A stretch of 64,000 bases of DNA from Mucilaginibacter pallidiroseus (GCF_007846085.1 NZ_VOEJ01000001.1:558001-622000); one strand, 5' to 3'. Positions 52,931-63,041 are shown, numbered from the stretch's first letter. Numbers and translations are program-made. The notes: a model not told the origin generated them from the sequence alone.

Positions 52931-53857
52931 TTATTCAGCTTTTTCTTTTTTAATAGGGAATACATAGTACACTCCACCGAAAATTGACTTGTTTTGGCCA
53001 ACGTTACGCCCAGATACTACATAGTTGCCGCCTGCAGTAAACTCCAAGCCGCGAATGCTTTGGAACATGTATTTAAAAACGCCACCTACCATTGTAGCAT
53101 CCATATTAGCGCTTGGGAAAGGCATGTTGTTACGTGTAATATCAAAACCACCAATGGTATTTATTTTAGACACAACACCCTCGGCATTAAACTTTAAGCT
53201 ACGGTAGCCTGCGCTTAACAAAAAGTTTGTGGCGTTTGGCATAGCAACCTTATTGGTATAATGCATTTCTGTAGTGTAATAGTTATCACGGTCAATAGTG
53301 ATATTATCCTTGCGTACATATTGGCCTGCACCAGCTACAAAAAACCTGCCTAGCTGGTAATTTAGCAAACCACGGATAGCAATACTTTTGGTTTGTAAAC
53401 CTAAGGACAATGGAAGGTAATCGGCCTCATATTTGCCTAAAGGAATGTTACCAGAAAGTATAGCGTGAAAGCTCAATAAGCCTGTTCCAATCTCTTCTTT
53501 AGCAGCCAGCCACTTAACGGCAAGCATCAAATCCTGCACGCCTCTTTGGCCGCGTAATGTGCCCGCGCTTGCATTGGTTTTTATGTATGGCACCATAAAT
53601 AAAACGTTGACACGATTGCTTAAACCGTAGTTGCCGCCAAGGGCATATACATTGCTGCTAATTGTACCAAGATTTAGGTTTTCGCGCTTAAGCGTGCCTT
53701 CCCAGTAGTGATCCCAGCTATTGTGGGTATAGATACCGGCAGCGCAGAAGTAGTTTTTAGGTATCATTAAAGCATCTGTCTCCGTTTGCGCCTTTACCTG
53801 GTTGGTAATTACAGCACATAACAGCATGCAGATGAAATATGAGTATATATATTTCAT
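52931..53857 (-). CDS. Putative outer-membrane beta-barrel protein (308 aa)
   Basis: ATG at 53857 gives a signal peptide (MKYIYSYFICMLLCAVITNQVKAQ). Strand-turn pattern with YALGGNYGLSNRVNVLFMVPYIK, LLSFHAILSGNIPLGKYEAD and a C-terminal FGGVYYVFPIKKEKAE. It resembles the barrel at 49393 in overall layout and probably belongs to the same transporter-like class. First gene of the four-gene set, 10 bp before the haloperoxidase-like lipoprotein. Pairing of a barrel with a redox lipoprotein may reflect substrate uptake; this is inference. Confidence 0.75.
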   Translation of the reverse strand: MKYIYSYFICMLLCAVITNQVKAQTETDALMIPKNYFCAAGIYTHNSWDHYWEGTLKRENLNLGTISSNVYALGGNYGLSNRVNVLFMVPYIKTNASAGTLRGQRGVQDLMLAVKWLAAKEEIGTGLLSFHAILSGNIPLGKYEADYLPLSLGLQTKSIAIRGLLNYQLGRFFVAGAGQYVRKDNITIDRDNYYTTEMHYTNKVAMPNATNFLLSAGYRSLKFNAEGVVSKINTIGGFDITRNNMPFPSANMDATMVGGVFKYMFQSIRGLEFTAGGNYVVSGRNVGQNKSIFGGVYYVFPIKKEKAE

Positions 53858-54043
53858 ATGTTGTTTCAAGAAATTAATCAGGATATAAAGACGGGTTGGC
53901 CAAATGGTGGCCGTTGCATAATTTTCCTTTAGTCCGTATCACGGGCATGGCAACCTACCCTGCAGCTGTAATTGACGTTACATTGCATAAGCAGATACAT
54001 GCTCATGATACGAACAAAAAAGAACTTATGTCTTAAATCAATA

Positions 54044-54601
54044 TTAACCAACCAAAGAATTTGGTGGCTTACCCGGCGATTCGATGTATGGATCTGTTAA
54101 AAGGGAAGATATAGGGTTAGGTATAAGCTCAACTAAATCTCGAAAAGTTAAGAACCTATACTCACATCTTGCTATGTTGTAATCAATATTGGTAGCAGCT
54201 TTTTTAACCGAAGATTCGGCACCTTTTTTTGCGCCAACCGGCGTGTCACTTATGTTTTTTGCAACTATCAGATTAGCACCTACCAGCCTTGTTTTAACGC
54301 TGTTGGCAATACAAACAAGATACATAGTATCTTTGGTCATTTTTACCCCAACATAATTGTAGTAGTTGTCTTTAAATTGGATTTGCCCCTGCACTTTTTC
54401 ATAGTCGGCCCAGTTTTGAATCTCGGGCATATGTACAGGAAGCTTTATCTGTATAAGTTGAGTGGCGTCTACCTTATTCTCGTAGATCTGTTTCACCATC
54501 TGATCCTCGGACCGGTTTATGAAATATTGAAAAAATAGTTGGTACCCACCTATATAAAACAGGTGCATGCAAAGCAGCATAAGTACGCAAAACTTCTTCA
54601 A
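54044..54601 (-). CDS. Membrane-anchored or secreted protein of unknown function (185 aa)
   Basis: TTG start at 54601; no ATG in frame upstream before a stop. Residues 1-27 (MKKFCVLMLLCMHLFYIGGY) form a signal or anchor helix. The rest is mixed, with a region predicted to be beta-rich (YYNYVGVKMTKDTMYLVCIANSV) and an alanine/lysine segment GAKKGAESSVKKAA; it ends with LIPNPISSLLTDPYIESPG. The family is not recognised. Stands alone, with 174 bp to the barrel gene and 140 bp to the methyltransferase gene, no hairpin seen. Confidence 0.7.
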   Translation of the reverse strand: MKKFCVLMLLCMHLFYIGGYQLFFQYFINRSEDQMVKQIYENKVDATQLIQIKLPVHMPEIQNWADYEKVQGQIQFKDNYYNYVGVKMTKDTMYLVCIANSVKTRLVGANLIVAKNISDTPVGAKKGAESSVKKAATNIDYNIARCEYRFLTFRDLVELIPNPISSLLTDPYIESPGKPPNSLVG

Positions 54602-54741
54602 TGTTTGGATTATCAGGTGTTATACAGCGTAAATTTAAACAAGTAATTTATTATCACAAATTATTTACAAATAAAATAATAATTGCTAAAACAATATGTA
54701 CGACACATTTGTAAGCGTTTTTTACGCCTTTCATAAATATT

Positions 54742-55434
54742 CTATACTATTGGTGTAAGTATTACGAGATATTGGTCATATCCATCATCAAATTTTAAAT
54801 CAACCGTCCAGTTTTCTTCCAGCGCAATTTTTGTAAGTGTATTCAAATCAATATACAGCCATTTAAACCAGTCGGACTTTTTTCCCTTATAAACGTATTG
54901 ATAATCAAGTTCGCCATAATAACCGGCGCCAACGGGCGGTTTGCCATTATATAGGTAGGCAATGTCTGAAGAATCGAATATCAGTTGCCCGCCAGCATTA
55001 AGCAAAAACCGCGCATGGTTTAGAAAAACTTTAAACTGGCCGAGTGTTCCGCACAACCCTATGCCGTTCATCATTAGGATAAGCGTATCATATTTATCGT
55101 CGCTATAATTAAATATATCGCCTTCAAATGCATGCTTAACACCGCGACGCTTCATGATATCTACTGCAAGATGTGAAATATCCATTGCCGATATGTCAAA
55201 GCCTTGCTGCTGCAGCAATAGTGCGTGACTGCCTGCCCCTGCTCCTATATCTAAAACCCTGCCTTTACAAAGGTTAAGTGCAAGGCTTTCCAGATCGGGC
55301 ATATCGTGAGCCGATCGGAAGTACACGTTCAATGGCATTTCTTCTTTTTTGCCATATTTGTTATTAATCCAAAGCTTGTTGCTTTTTATTCCATTAAACT
55401 GATCTGCGAGGGCCTGCCCAAATATATCTTGCAC
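54742..55434 (-). CDS. Class I SAM-dependent methyltransferase (230 aa)
   Basis: GTG start at 55434 (no ATG upstream in frame). Motif I VLDIGAGAGSHALLL binds SAM; FDISAMDIS is the acidic motif II, DTLILMMNGIG the motif IV loop and GGQLIFDSSD the post-IV strand. The C-terminal half has a YKGKKSDWFKWLYIDL segment of unknown purpose, probably part of the acceptor site. Acceptor unknown. Divergent from the metallo-hydrolase gene at 55555. Confidence 0.88.
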   Translation of the reverse strand: MQDIFGQALADQFNGIKSNKLWINNKYGKKEEMPLNVYFRSAHDMPDLESLALNLCKGRVLDIGAGAGSHALLLQQQGFDISAMDISHLAVDIMKRRGVKHAFEGDIFNYSDDKYDTLILMMNGIGLCGTLGQFKVFLNHARFLLNAGGQLIFDSSDIAYLYNGKPPVGAGYYGELDYQYVYKGKKSDWFKWLYIDLNTLTKIALEENWTVDLKFDDGYDQYLVILTPIV

Positions 55435-55554
55435 GTATTTGTTGTTTGTATATTCAAAGTAAGCAAATCATAGCCTAATTATCATTTATTGGTTTATACA
55501 GGATTGTAAACCTGCCATTAATGTAATTTTTAAATTGCTTATACTTGAAAAACT

Positions 55555-56394
55555 ATGAAATTACATACTATTGATACCGGACTTTTTAAGCTTGATGGTG
55601 GTGCCATGTTCGGCGTGGTGCCCAAAGCCATTTGGCAGAAAACCAATCCCGCAGATGCCAACAATTTATGTACCTGGGCCATGCGGTGCCTGCTTATTGA
55701 AGACGGCGACCGTTTAATACTGGTTGATACAGGTATAGGAAATAAACAAAGCGAAAAGTTTTTCAGTCACTACTATTTACATGGCGATGCAACTATGGAT
55801 AGCTCGCTAAAGAAAGCAGGCTTTCATAGGGATGATATTACGGATGTTTTTTTAACACATCTGCACTTTGACCATGTTGGCGGGGCAGTGCTGCGTGATG
55901 GGGAATTGCTAAAACCTGCTTTTAAAAATGCAACCTATTGGAGTAACCCGCAACACTGGCACTGGGCCGTTAAACCAAACGAGCGCGAGAAGGCATCGTT
56001 CCTGGAAGAAAACATTTTGCCTATCCAGCAAAGCGGCCAGCTTAAATTTATAGATATTGAAGATGGTGTAACTTTTACAGATGATATCAAAATACGCTAT
56101 GCTTATGGCCATACCGATGCCATGATGCTGCCTCAAGTAAGTTATAAAGGTAAACAACTGCTTTACATGGCTGATTTGCTGCCATCCGTTGGCCACATAC
56201 CCCTGCCCTATGTTATGGCTTATGATATGTTCCCCATGAAAACACTAAGCGAACGTAAAAGCTATTGGAATGAGGCTGTAGAAAACGAATATGTACTTTA
56301 CCTGGAGCATGACCCTATTTATGAATGCTGCACGTTGCAACAAACTGAAAAAGGCATAAGAGTCAAGGAAACATTTAAACTGAGCGAAATTTGA
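55555..56394 (+). CDS. Metallo-beta-lactamase-fold hydrolase
   Basis: 279 aa with the dinuclear metal motif THLHFDHVGG (H102, H104, D106, H107), MADLLPSVGHI as the later Asp/His elements and YLEHDPIYE with the final histidine. No signal peptide. This is the quorum-quenching lactonase / phosphodiesterase-like branch of the fold; the substrate is not inferable. It is read from a divergent region facing the methyltransferase. Confidence 0.9.
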   Translation: MKLHTIDTGLFKLDGGAMFGVVPKAIWQKTNPADANNLCTWAMRCLLIEDGDRLILVDTGIGNKQSEKFFSHYYLHGDATMDSSLKKAGFHRDDITDVFLTHLHFDHVGGAVLRDGELLKPAFKNATYWSNPQHWHWAVKPNEREKASFLEENILPIQQSGQLKFIDIEDGVTFTDDIKIRYAYGHTDAMMLPQVSYKGKQLLYMADLLPSVGHIPLPYVMAYDMFPMKTLSERKSYWNEAVENEYVLYLEHDPIYECCTLQQTEKGIRVKETFKLSEI

Positions 56395-56520
56395 CATTTC
56401 GCAAAGCCACAAATAATGGGCCAAGCGATGTCATTTACAGACATATATTTTTTATTTTCATTTTAACGTATAACGGACACTTAGTTCACTATTAATCTGT
56501 TATTTTTAGAAACAAATTTG

Positions 56521-56528
56521 TACCTTTG
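56521..56528 (+). promoter_or_regulatory. Candidate -7 element of rpoD promoter
   Basis: TACCTTTG matches the Bacteroidota TAnnTTTG -7 box exactly, 43 bp upstream of the rpoD ATG. The -33 element is less clear. Confidence 0.5.
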
Positions 56529-56570
56529 CACGTTCAATTCTAATTATAAGAAGCGAGGTTAATTAAATAA

Positions 56571-57431
56571 ATGAGACAACTCAAAATAACTCAATCCATT
56601 ACCAACCGTGAGTCGCAGTCGCTTGACAAATACCTTCACGAAATTGGTAAAGTTGACCTGATCACAGCAGAAGAAGAAGTAATTTTAGCTCAGAAAATCA
56701 GAGAAGGCGACCAGGCCGCATTAGAAAGGCTTACTAAAACCAACTTACGTTTCGTAGTTTCTGTTGCTAAACAATATCAAAATCAAGGCCTTACATTAGG
56801 CGACTTAATAAACGAAGGTAACTTAGGTTTGATAAAAGCTGCAAAGCGTTTTGATGAAACCAAAGGTTTCAAATTTATATCATACGCCGTTTGGTGGATC
56901 CGTCAGTCTATTTTGCAGGCTATTGCCGAGCAAAGCCGTATTGTACGTTTACCGCTGAACCAGGTAGGATCGCTAAGTAAAATAAGCAAGGCATTTTCGA
57001 AACTTGAGCAGGAATACGAGCGTGAGCCATCTCCGGAAGAGCTTGCCGATATCCTTGAAACTACGGTTGATAAGATCTCTGACACGCTTAGCAACAGCGG
57101 CCGTCATGTATCTATGGATGCACCTTTTGTGCAGGGTGAAGAAAATACATTGTTGGATGTATTGGAAAACCAGGAGCCAAATACCGACTCTATATTGATT
57201 AACGAGTCATTATCTGAGGAGATCAAACGTTCCCTGTCAACCCTTACCGAACGTGAGCGTGAGATCATCGTATTGTTTTTCGGCTTGGGTACTAACCATC
57301 CCCTTTCACTTGAAGAGATTGGCGAGAAGTTTAACCTCACCCGCGAGCGTGTACGCCAGATTAAAGACAAGGCGCTGCAAAGATTACGTCATACATCGAG
57401 GAGCAAGATCCTTAAATCATATTTAGGTTAA
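56571..57431 (+). CDS. rpoD: Primary RNA polymerase sigma factor
   Basis: 286 aa sigma-70 without region 1.1, the short primary sigma factor usual in Bacteroidota. Region 1.2 is at about 15-50, region 2 with the -10 recognition helix ([21 protein letters not shown]), region 3 ([17 protein letters not shown]) and region 4 with the helix-turn-helix [20 protein letters not shown]. It should recognise TTG/TAnnTTTG promoters such as the candidate at 12289-12319 and its own -7 box at 56521. Followed by a strong terminator. Confidence 0.97.
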   Translation: MRQLKITQSITNRESQSLDKYLHEIGKVDLITAEEEVILAQKIREGDQAALERLTKTNLRFVVSVAKQYQNQGLTLGDLINEGNLGLIKAAKRFDETKGFKFISYAVWWIRQSILQAIAEQSRIVRLPLNQVGSLSKISKAFSKLEQEYEREPSPEELADILETTVDKISDTLSNSGRHVSMDAPFVQGEENTLLDVLENQEPNTDSILINESLSEEIKRSLSTLTEREREIIVLFFGLGTNHPLSLEEIGEKFNLTRERVRQIKDKALQRLRHTSRSKILKSYLG

Positions 57432-57450
57432 AGCGAATAGCATCCTTATT

Positions 57451-57485
57451 AAAGCCTCCCTGCAAAGCGGAGGCTTTTTGTTTTT
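57451..57485 (+). terminator. Intrinsic terminator after rpoD
   Basis: Nine-base-pair stem (57451-57459 with 57469-57477), 9-base loop and a long T run, 20 bp past the stop codon. Confidence 0.9.
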
Positions 57486-57576
57486 CACGTTTTTTAGCTC
57501 CTGTATTAGTACAATATTATAACCTGCTATACGTTTGTTTTTGCAACCTGGGCAGGCAGCCCGGCCACATATCACA

Positions 57577-57897
57577 ATGGCAAACACCCGCACCTTAATC
57601 TGGTATTTTTACAGACCTATCTTCTTGTGGAACAACACTTTTAGCTTAGTATTTGCAGTTTTGTTTATATTACACGGCTACAATACACTTCCGTTTGGGC
57701 TCTTTTTTAAATTTTTAGGATACGCCTCAACTATTTTCTTGCAAAGCGCAACTACTAAAAACGTTTACATGTATTACCGCAATGCAGGCCATAGCACCAG
57801 GCGCATGTATGCTTACGTTTTCGGGATAGACTTTTTAATATACATCGTTTTACTTTTCGTATCAATGCTTATCAGGAATGAATTACTTAAAGGTTGA
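57577..57897 (+). CDS. Small membrane protein overlapping an ABC ATPase gene (106 aa)
   Basis: ATG at 57577. Three hydrophobic segments: NTFSLVFAVLFILHGY, FGLFFKFLGYASTIFL and YVFGIDFLIYIVLLFVSMLI. Basic linker NVYMYYRNAGHSTRRMY between the second and third. No recognised family. The last 20 bases overlap the ABC ATPase gene in another frame, so the two are translationally coupled. It could be a tiny membrane partner of the ATPase. Much smaller than normal ABC permeases. Confidence 0.75.
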   Translation: MANTRTLIWYFYRPIFLWNNTFSLVFAVLFILHGYNTLPFGLFFKFLGYASTIFLQSATTKNVYMYYRNAGHSTRRMYAYVFGIDFLIYIVLLFVSMLIRNELLKG

Positions 57898-58534
57898 TAG
57901 CGTTGAACTTGCTTACGACGGCAGAAATATCCTCCAAAGTATTTTTATTGACTGTAAACAAGGCGAAATTGTAGGCCTGTTGGGTCGTAATGGTTGTGGT
58001 AAATCATCTTTGCTTAAAATCATATTTGGAACGCTAAAACCCGATCATAAATACATTAGCATAAATGATAATTATATTGATACAGGCTATCATAACAGCC
58101 GTATCGCCTATCTCCCCCAACATAATTACTTGCCCGGCGGCATTGCGATTGAAAAGCTTGCCAGGCAAATAGTGGACGCAGATTACTGGGACGAGTTTAC
58201 AACGCTTCTCGTTTACCAAAACTACCATAAACAAACTATAAGCAGCTTATCGGGCGGCGAACTAAGGCAGCTTGAGATTATGATAATTTTATACAGCAAA
58301 GCTGACTTTATTTTGCTCGACGAGCCCTTTACCCATGTGTCGCCCATACAAGCAGAGCGTCTTAAGTCTGCTTTGCGAGATTGTGCTACACGCAAGGGTA
58401 TTATTATAACCGACCACCAGTATCGCAATATTTTGGAGGTAAGCAATAGGCTTGTATTATTAACCAACGGCTGCACAAAACATATTGTGCATACTGATGA
58501 ATTGATAACATACGGTTATATTAGCGGCCACTAA
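57878..58534 (+). CDS. ABC-type ATPase (218 aa)
   Basis: Complete nucleotide-binding domain: Walker A GLLGRNGCGKSS near 33-44, signature LSGGELRQ near 124-131, Walker B ILLDEPF near 145-151, and the H-loop in IITDHQY. The helical domain is short and the signature is preceded by QTISS. Sits in frame-shifted overlap with the small membrane gene and 10 bp before a PhzF-like gene. No classical permease gene is close. Cargo unknown. Confidence 0.9.
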   Translation: MNYLKVDSVELAYDGRNILQSIFIDCKQGEIVGLLGRNGCGKSSLLKIIFGTLKPDHKYISINDNYIDTGYHNSRIAYLPQHNYLPGGIAIEKLARQIVDADYWDEFTTLLVYQNYHKQTISSLSGGELRQLEIMIILYSKADFILLDEPFTHVSPIQAERLKSALRDCATRKGIIITDHQYRNILEVSNRLVLLTNGCTKHIVHTDELITYGYISGH

Positions 58535-58544
58535 TACCATTGCC

Positions 58545-59330
58545 ATGACACTCACCATTTATCAGGTTGATGCCTTTACCGATAAACTATTTGGCGGTAA
58601 CCCCGCCGCCATTTGCCCTTTAACAAACTGGTTGCCCGATGATTTGATGCAGCAGATAGCAGTAGAAAATAACCTGGCCGAAACTGCTTTTTTTGTAAAG
58701 AACGATACAGGGTACTTGCTGCGCTGGTTTACACCAGAGTTTGAAATTGATTTATGCGGGCACGCAACGCTTGCATCAGCTCACATACTTTTTACCGAAT
58801 TAGGGTACAATTCTGATACTATTTATTTTGATACGGTAAAGGCAGGAACATTGATTGTAAAACGTGACGGCGACAGATATTCGATGGATTTCCCATCGAG
58901 GCCGCCATTTGCTGCAGACCTGCCCGAGGGCTTGGTAGAAGCGCTTGGTACCGATAAGCCTAAGGATGTGTTGCGATCACGCGATTACATGCTGGTATAT
59001 GATAACGAGGAAGTAATTAGCAATATGAAACCCGATCATGCTGCATTGGCTAAGATAGATACGCTTGGTCTTATTGTTACGGCACCGGGAAAAGATGTTG
59101 ATTTTGTATCGCGCTTTTTTGCACCGGCTGCCGGCATCCCCGAGGACCCGGTTACCGGTTCGGCACATTGCAATCTGATACCTTACTGGGCCGATAAATT
59201 AAACAAAACCACATTACACGCCTACCAGCTATCTGCCCGTAAAGGCGAATTATGGTGCGAATTAAAAGGCGACCGTGTATTAATGGCGGGCAAAGCGGTT
59301 ACGTATCTAAAGGGCGAGATATTCATATAG
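58545..59330 (+). CDS. PhzF family isomerase/epimerase-like protein
   Basis: 261 aa diaminopimelate-epimerase-like fold. QVDAFTDKLFGGNPAAI is the family start; the catalytic acid is E46 in NNLAETAFF; LCGHATLASAH and EDPVTGSAHC are the two substrate loops. PhzF proteins act in phenazine synthesis, but most members are general isomerases; no phenazine genes are here. Closely follows the ABC ATPase on the same strand. Confidence 0.93.
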   Translation: MTLTIYQVDAFTDKLFGGNPAAICPLTNWLPDDLMQQIAVENNLAETAFFVKNDTGYLLRWFTPEFEIDLCGHATLASAHILFTELGYNSDTIYFDTVKAGTLIVKRDGDRYSMDFPSRPPFAADLPEGLVEALGTDKPKDVLRSRDYMLVYDNEEVISNMKPDHAALAKIDTLGLIVTAPGKDVDFVSRFFAPAAGIPEDPVTGSAHCNLIPYWADKLNKTTLHAYQLSARKGELWCELKGDRVLMAGKAVTYLKGEIFI

Positions 59331-59430
59331 TCCGTCTTTACTATTAGTAATAGGCCTGTGTATACAGTTTGGGTTTCGCTTTAAAATAGTTATCTTATAC
59401 TCTCAAATTTATTTGTACGCATAAGGATAG

Positions 59431-62400
59431 ATGCAGCTTACTCAGTTAGAAATCAAGGGCTTTAAGAGTTTTGGCGATAAAATAACCATCAATTTTAATG
59501 AGGGTGTTACCGCTATTGCCGGCCCTAATGGCTGTGGTAAAAGCAATGTAGTTGATGCTATACGTTGGGTATTGGGCGAGCAAAGTACGCGCATGCTGAG
59601 GTCCGAAAAGATGGATAACGTTATTTTTAACGGAACCAAGGGCCGCAAGGCTGCTAACCTGGCCGAGGTATCGCTCACTTTCGATAATACAAAGAACATC
59701 CTCCCTACCGATTTTTCGCAGGTTACGCTTACTCGTCGCCTTTACCGTAGTGGCGAAAGTGAATACCGGCTTAACGATGTGCAGTGCCGTCTTAAGGATA
59801 TCACCGACCTTTTTATGGATACCGGTGTCGGGGCCGACTCCTACTCTATCATCGAGCTGCGGATGATTGATGAGATCATAAACAATAAAGAAGGATCGCG
59901 CCGTAATTTGTTTGAAGAGGCGTCTGGCATATCAAAATATAAGCTTCGCAAAAAGCAAACGTTCAGCAAGCTCAAAGATACTGAAGCTGATTTGGAGCGT
60001 GTGAACGACCTATTGTTTGAGATCGAGAAAAATTTAAAGACCCTCGAAAACCAGGCTAAAAAAACGGAGCGTTATTACCGGCTCAGGGATCAGTATAAGG
60101 AAATGAGTATTTCCCTGGCATCATTCCGTATTGCTAACTTTAGTAAGGCGCTTGCCATAATTGAAGAAAAAGAGCAGGCCCATCGTGCCGACAAAACAGG
60201 TATTGTAAGCCAGATAGACACGCTTGAAGCCGGTTTGCAACAATCAAAACTGGAAAGCCTTACCCGTGAGAAAAACCTTGCCGCGCAGCAAAAGGCCAGT
60301 AACGAATATACTGCAAGGATTCGCGCCTATGAGAGCGAAAAGCGCATCAAGAATGAGCAGTTAAAACACCAGCAGGACAAGGAGGCCCGTTTAAAGGATG
60401 AACTCGAGAAAGACGGTAACCAGCTGAAGCACGTACAATACAACATCAAACGCCTGAACGAGGAAAAATTGCAGGAGGAAGAAAACCTTCAAAGTATTAC
60501 AGCACGCGTTGCAGAACTTAAAGAGATTGTTGATGAACTAAGGCAAGAACAAACAGCAGCGCGTAACGAATTGAATGAGCTGAATAATGTAAACAATCGT
60601 TTGCAAAACCAGGCGTATAAAGCCGAAAAGGATATAGATATCCTTAACATTCAACAACAAGCGCTTGAGCAGGAAAGCCAGCGTAATATGGAAGATACCA
60701 CCAACAAAGAGGCCGAGCTTTCGCACTTTAATGTTGTGGTGGCTGATTTGCAAAGCCGTACAGATACAATTAAGCAAGAATACGAACAGGCGGTAGATTT
60801 TGAAAACAAACTGCAACATCAAATCGCCGAGACAGAAGCAGAACTTAAAACAGTTACAAGTGATATAGCTGCTGACAGCCGCAAACTGGATGCGCGGCAA
60901 AACGAATATAACTTAACGAAAAGTTTGGTAGACAACCTGGAGGGCTTCCCCGAGTCGATACGTTTCCTGAAAAAAAATACCAATTGGGCAAAAACCGTTA
61001 CCCTCTTCAGCGACATTTTATTTTGCCGCGAAGAATACCGGGTGGCTATTGAGAACTATCTGGAGCCTTTAATGAACCATTATGTGGTCAACAATTATGA
61101 GGAGGCAATAGCTGCAATCAACCTGCTTAGTAATTCATCCAAAGGCAGGGCGCAGTTTTTTATTTTGGATAGCTTTTTAAATGAAGCGCCATCGCCGCCC
61201 GTTAATTTTGAGAACATTCCGGGCTCCAACCCTGTTCCCGCCTTATCAGTTGTTGAGGTTGAAGAAAGATATAAGCCGCTATGCAATAATTTGTTGCAGA
61301 AGGTTTACCTGGTCAACGACCAAAGCGAAAGCGATATTAATTCCGCCGCTTTGCCTGCTGATATTATATTAATTGGCAAAGGCGGAAAGTTCAACAAATC
61401 GGTTCATACAATGGCCGGTGGTTCAGTCGGTTTATTTGAGGGTAAACGTATTGGGCGCGCAAAAAACCTCGACAACTTACTTAAGGAAATTAAACAGGCC
61501 GAAACGCACATTTCATCACTAAAGCAACGTGCCGATGAGCTGCAGAGCAAACTGGCGGCGCTAAAAGCATCTGGCCGGGCCGACGACATAAGGCAAAAAC
61601 AGAACGCGCTCAACCAAATCAACACAGAGTTGGTCACCGTTAAAACCAGGCAGGAACAATACCAGGCCTTTATTGAAAACAGCCTTAACCGTAAGCAGGA
61701 TATAGCCAATAAAATAGCAGATATACAAACCCAAATACAACAACTAGGGCCGCTTGTTGAAGAGCTTAAAACCCAAAAGCAAATACAAACCGACCTGATG
61801 CTTGATAAGCAGCAAGCGTTTAATGAGCTTAATGAAATGGTTTCGGTGCAATCCAACACCTATAACCAGGAAAATATTCGTTTCCATCAGCAACAAAACA
61901 AAGTATCAGGTCTATTGAAAGATCTTGATTACCGCGAAACGCAGCTGGAGCATTTGCAGGTACGTGTAACGCAAAACAGTGCAGAACTTGAAAAAGTAAA
62001 GGCACTTATACTCGAAAACTTACAGCAAACCGGTGATAGTGACGAAAGCCTGCTGGAAATGTATGAGCAAAAAGAGGCACTTGAAAAGGGCACTGCTGAT
62101 GCTGAGCAAGAATACTACGCATGGCGTGCCAAGATTACGGAAACTGAAAACGAGGTGTCAAAGTTAAGGCAGCAAAAAGACCGCGCTGAAGTATTTGAGA
62201 ATGAGCTGAAAGACGAGCGTAACAATTTAAAACTTGAACTTAACGCGCTTAAAGAGCGTCTGTCTATTGAGTTTAATGTGGACATAAACGACCTTTTAGA
62301 AACTGATATAAACGAAGCGGATAACGAAGAAGATGTGCGCCAGCGCACCGAAAAGCTTAAAAAACAGCTCGAAGAATTTGGAGCTATAAATCCAATGGCG

Positions 62401-62985
62401 GTTGAAGCTTATAACGAGATGAATGAGCGGCACGGATTTATAAAAGAGCAAAAGAAAGATCTTGCCGAGGCCAAAGCATCCTTGCTGGCCACTATTCAGG
62501 AGATCGATGATACCGCAAAAGATAAATTCATGAACGCATTTATCATGGTTCGTGAAAATTTTATCAAAGTATTCAGATCGTTATTTAACGAAGAAGATTC
62601 CTGCGATTTGATACTGACAGAACCCGACCGTCCGTTGGAATCGGATATTGATATTATAGCCAGGCCGAAAGGAAAACGCCCGTTATCTATCAACCAGCTT
62701 TCGGGAGGCGAGAAAACGCTTACCGCAACTGCCATACTGTTTTCGCTGTACCTGCTAAAGCCTGCCCCTTTCTGCATCTTTGATGAGGTTGATGCTCCGC
62801 TGGATGATACTAATATTGATAAGTTCAATAACATCATTCGCAAATTTTCAAAGGAATCGCAATTCATCATCATCTCTCACAACAAGCGCACAATAGCCTG
62901 TACAGATATTGTTTATGGCGTAACCATGGTTGAGCAAGGTGTCTCTCGTGTGGTGCCGGTGGATTTACGGCAGTTTGCCGATTAA
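59431..62985 (+). CDS. smc: Chromosome segregation protein SMC
   Basis: 1184 aa. Walker A GPNGCGKSN at residues 31-39, long coiled coil to about 500, hinge domain around 505-680 (FPESIRFLKKNTNWAKT to MAGGSVGLFEGKRIGRAKN), a second coiled coil, then the C-terminal ATPase head with signature LSGGEKT near 1090 and Walker B FCIFDEVDAPL near 1113. Loads with ScpA/ScpB to compact and segregate chromosomes. Full length and uninterrupted. 100 bp separate it from the PhzF gene. Confidence 0.98.
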   Translation: MQLTQLEIKGFKSFGDKITINFNEGVTAIAGPNGCGKSNVVDAIRWVLGEQSTRMLRSEKMDNVIFNGTKGRKAANLAEVSLTFDNTKNILPTDFSQVTLTRRLYRSGESEYRLNDVQCRLKDITDLFMDTGVGADSYSIIELRMIDEIINNKEGSRRNLFEEASGISKYKLRKKQTFSKLKDTEADLERVNDLLFEIEKNLKTLENQAKKTERYYRLRDQYKEMSISLASFRIANFSKALAIIEEKEQAHRADKTGIVSQIDTLEAGLQQSKLESLTREKNLAAQQKASNEYTARIRAYESEKRIKNEQLKHQQDKEARLKDELEKDGNQLKHVQYNIKRLNEEKLQEEENLQSITARVAELKEIVDELRQEQTAARNELNELNNVNNRLQNQAYKAEKDIDILNIQQQALEQESQRNMEDTTNKEAELSHFNVVVADLQSRTDTIKQEYEQAVDFENKLQHQIAETEAELKTVTSDIAADSRKLDARQNEYNLTKSLVDNLEGFPESIRFLKKNTNWAKTVTLFSDILFCREEYRVAIENYLEPLMNHYVVNNYEEAIAAINLLSNSSKGRAQFFILDSFLNEAPSPPVNFENIPGSNPVPALSVVEVEERYKPLCNNLLQKVYLVNDQSESDINSAALPADIILIGKGGKFNKSVHTMAGGSVGLFEGKRIGRAKNLDNLLKEIKQAETHISSLKQRADELQSKLAALKASGRADDIRQKQNALNQINTELVTVKTRQEQYQAFIENSLNRKQDIANKIADIQTQIQQLGPLVEELKTQKQIQTDLMLDKQQAFNELNEMVSVQSNTYNQENIRFHQQQNKVSGLLKDLDYRETQLEHLQVRVTQNSAELEKVKALILENLQQTGDSDESLLEMYEQKEALEKGTADAEQEYYAWRAKITETENEVSKLRQQKDRAEVFENELKDERNNLKLELNALKERLSIEFNVDINDLLETDINEADNEEDVRQRTEKLKKQLEEFGAINPMAVEAYNEMNERHGFIKEQKKDLAEAKASLLATIQEIDDTAKDKFMNAFIMVRENFIKVFRSLFNEEDSCDLILTEPDRPLESDIDIIARPKGKRPLSINQLSGGEKTLTATAILFSLYLLKPAPFCIFDEVDAPLDDTNIDKFNNIIRKFSKESQFIIISHNKRTIACTDIVYGVTMVEQGVSRVVPVDLRQFAD

Positions 62986-63041
62986 TAAAAAAGTGCCTCA
63001 TTTGCATGAAGCGCTTTCTGGCGCATAAATATTTGATGACT

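Noticed and set aside
53870..54043. Possible structured 5' leader of the barrel-haloperoxidase unit
   Set aside because: Some GC-rich complementary segments are visible, but no riboswitch class or stable hairpin could be recognised.
62986..63041. Possible terminator between convergent smc and the S41 protease
   Set aside because: No stem longer than about 5 bp could be drawn in the 56-bp spacer.
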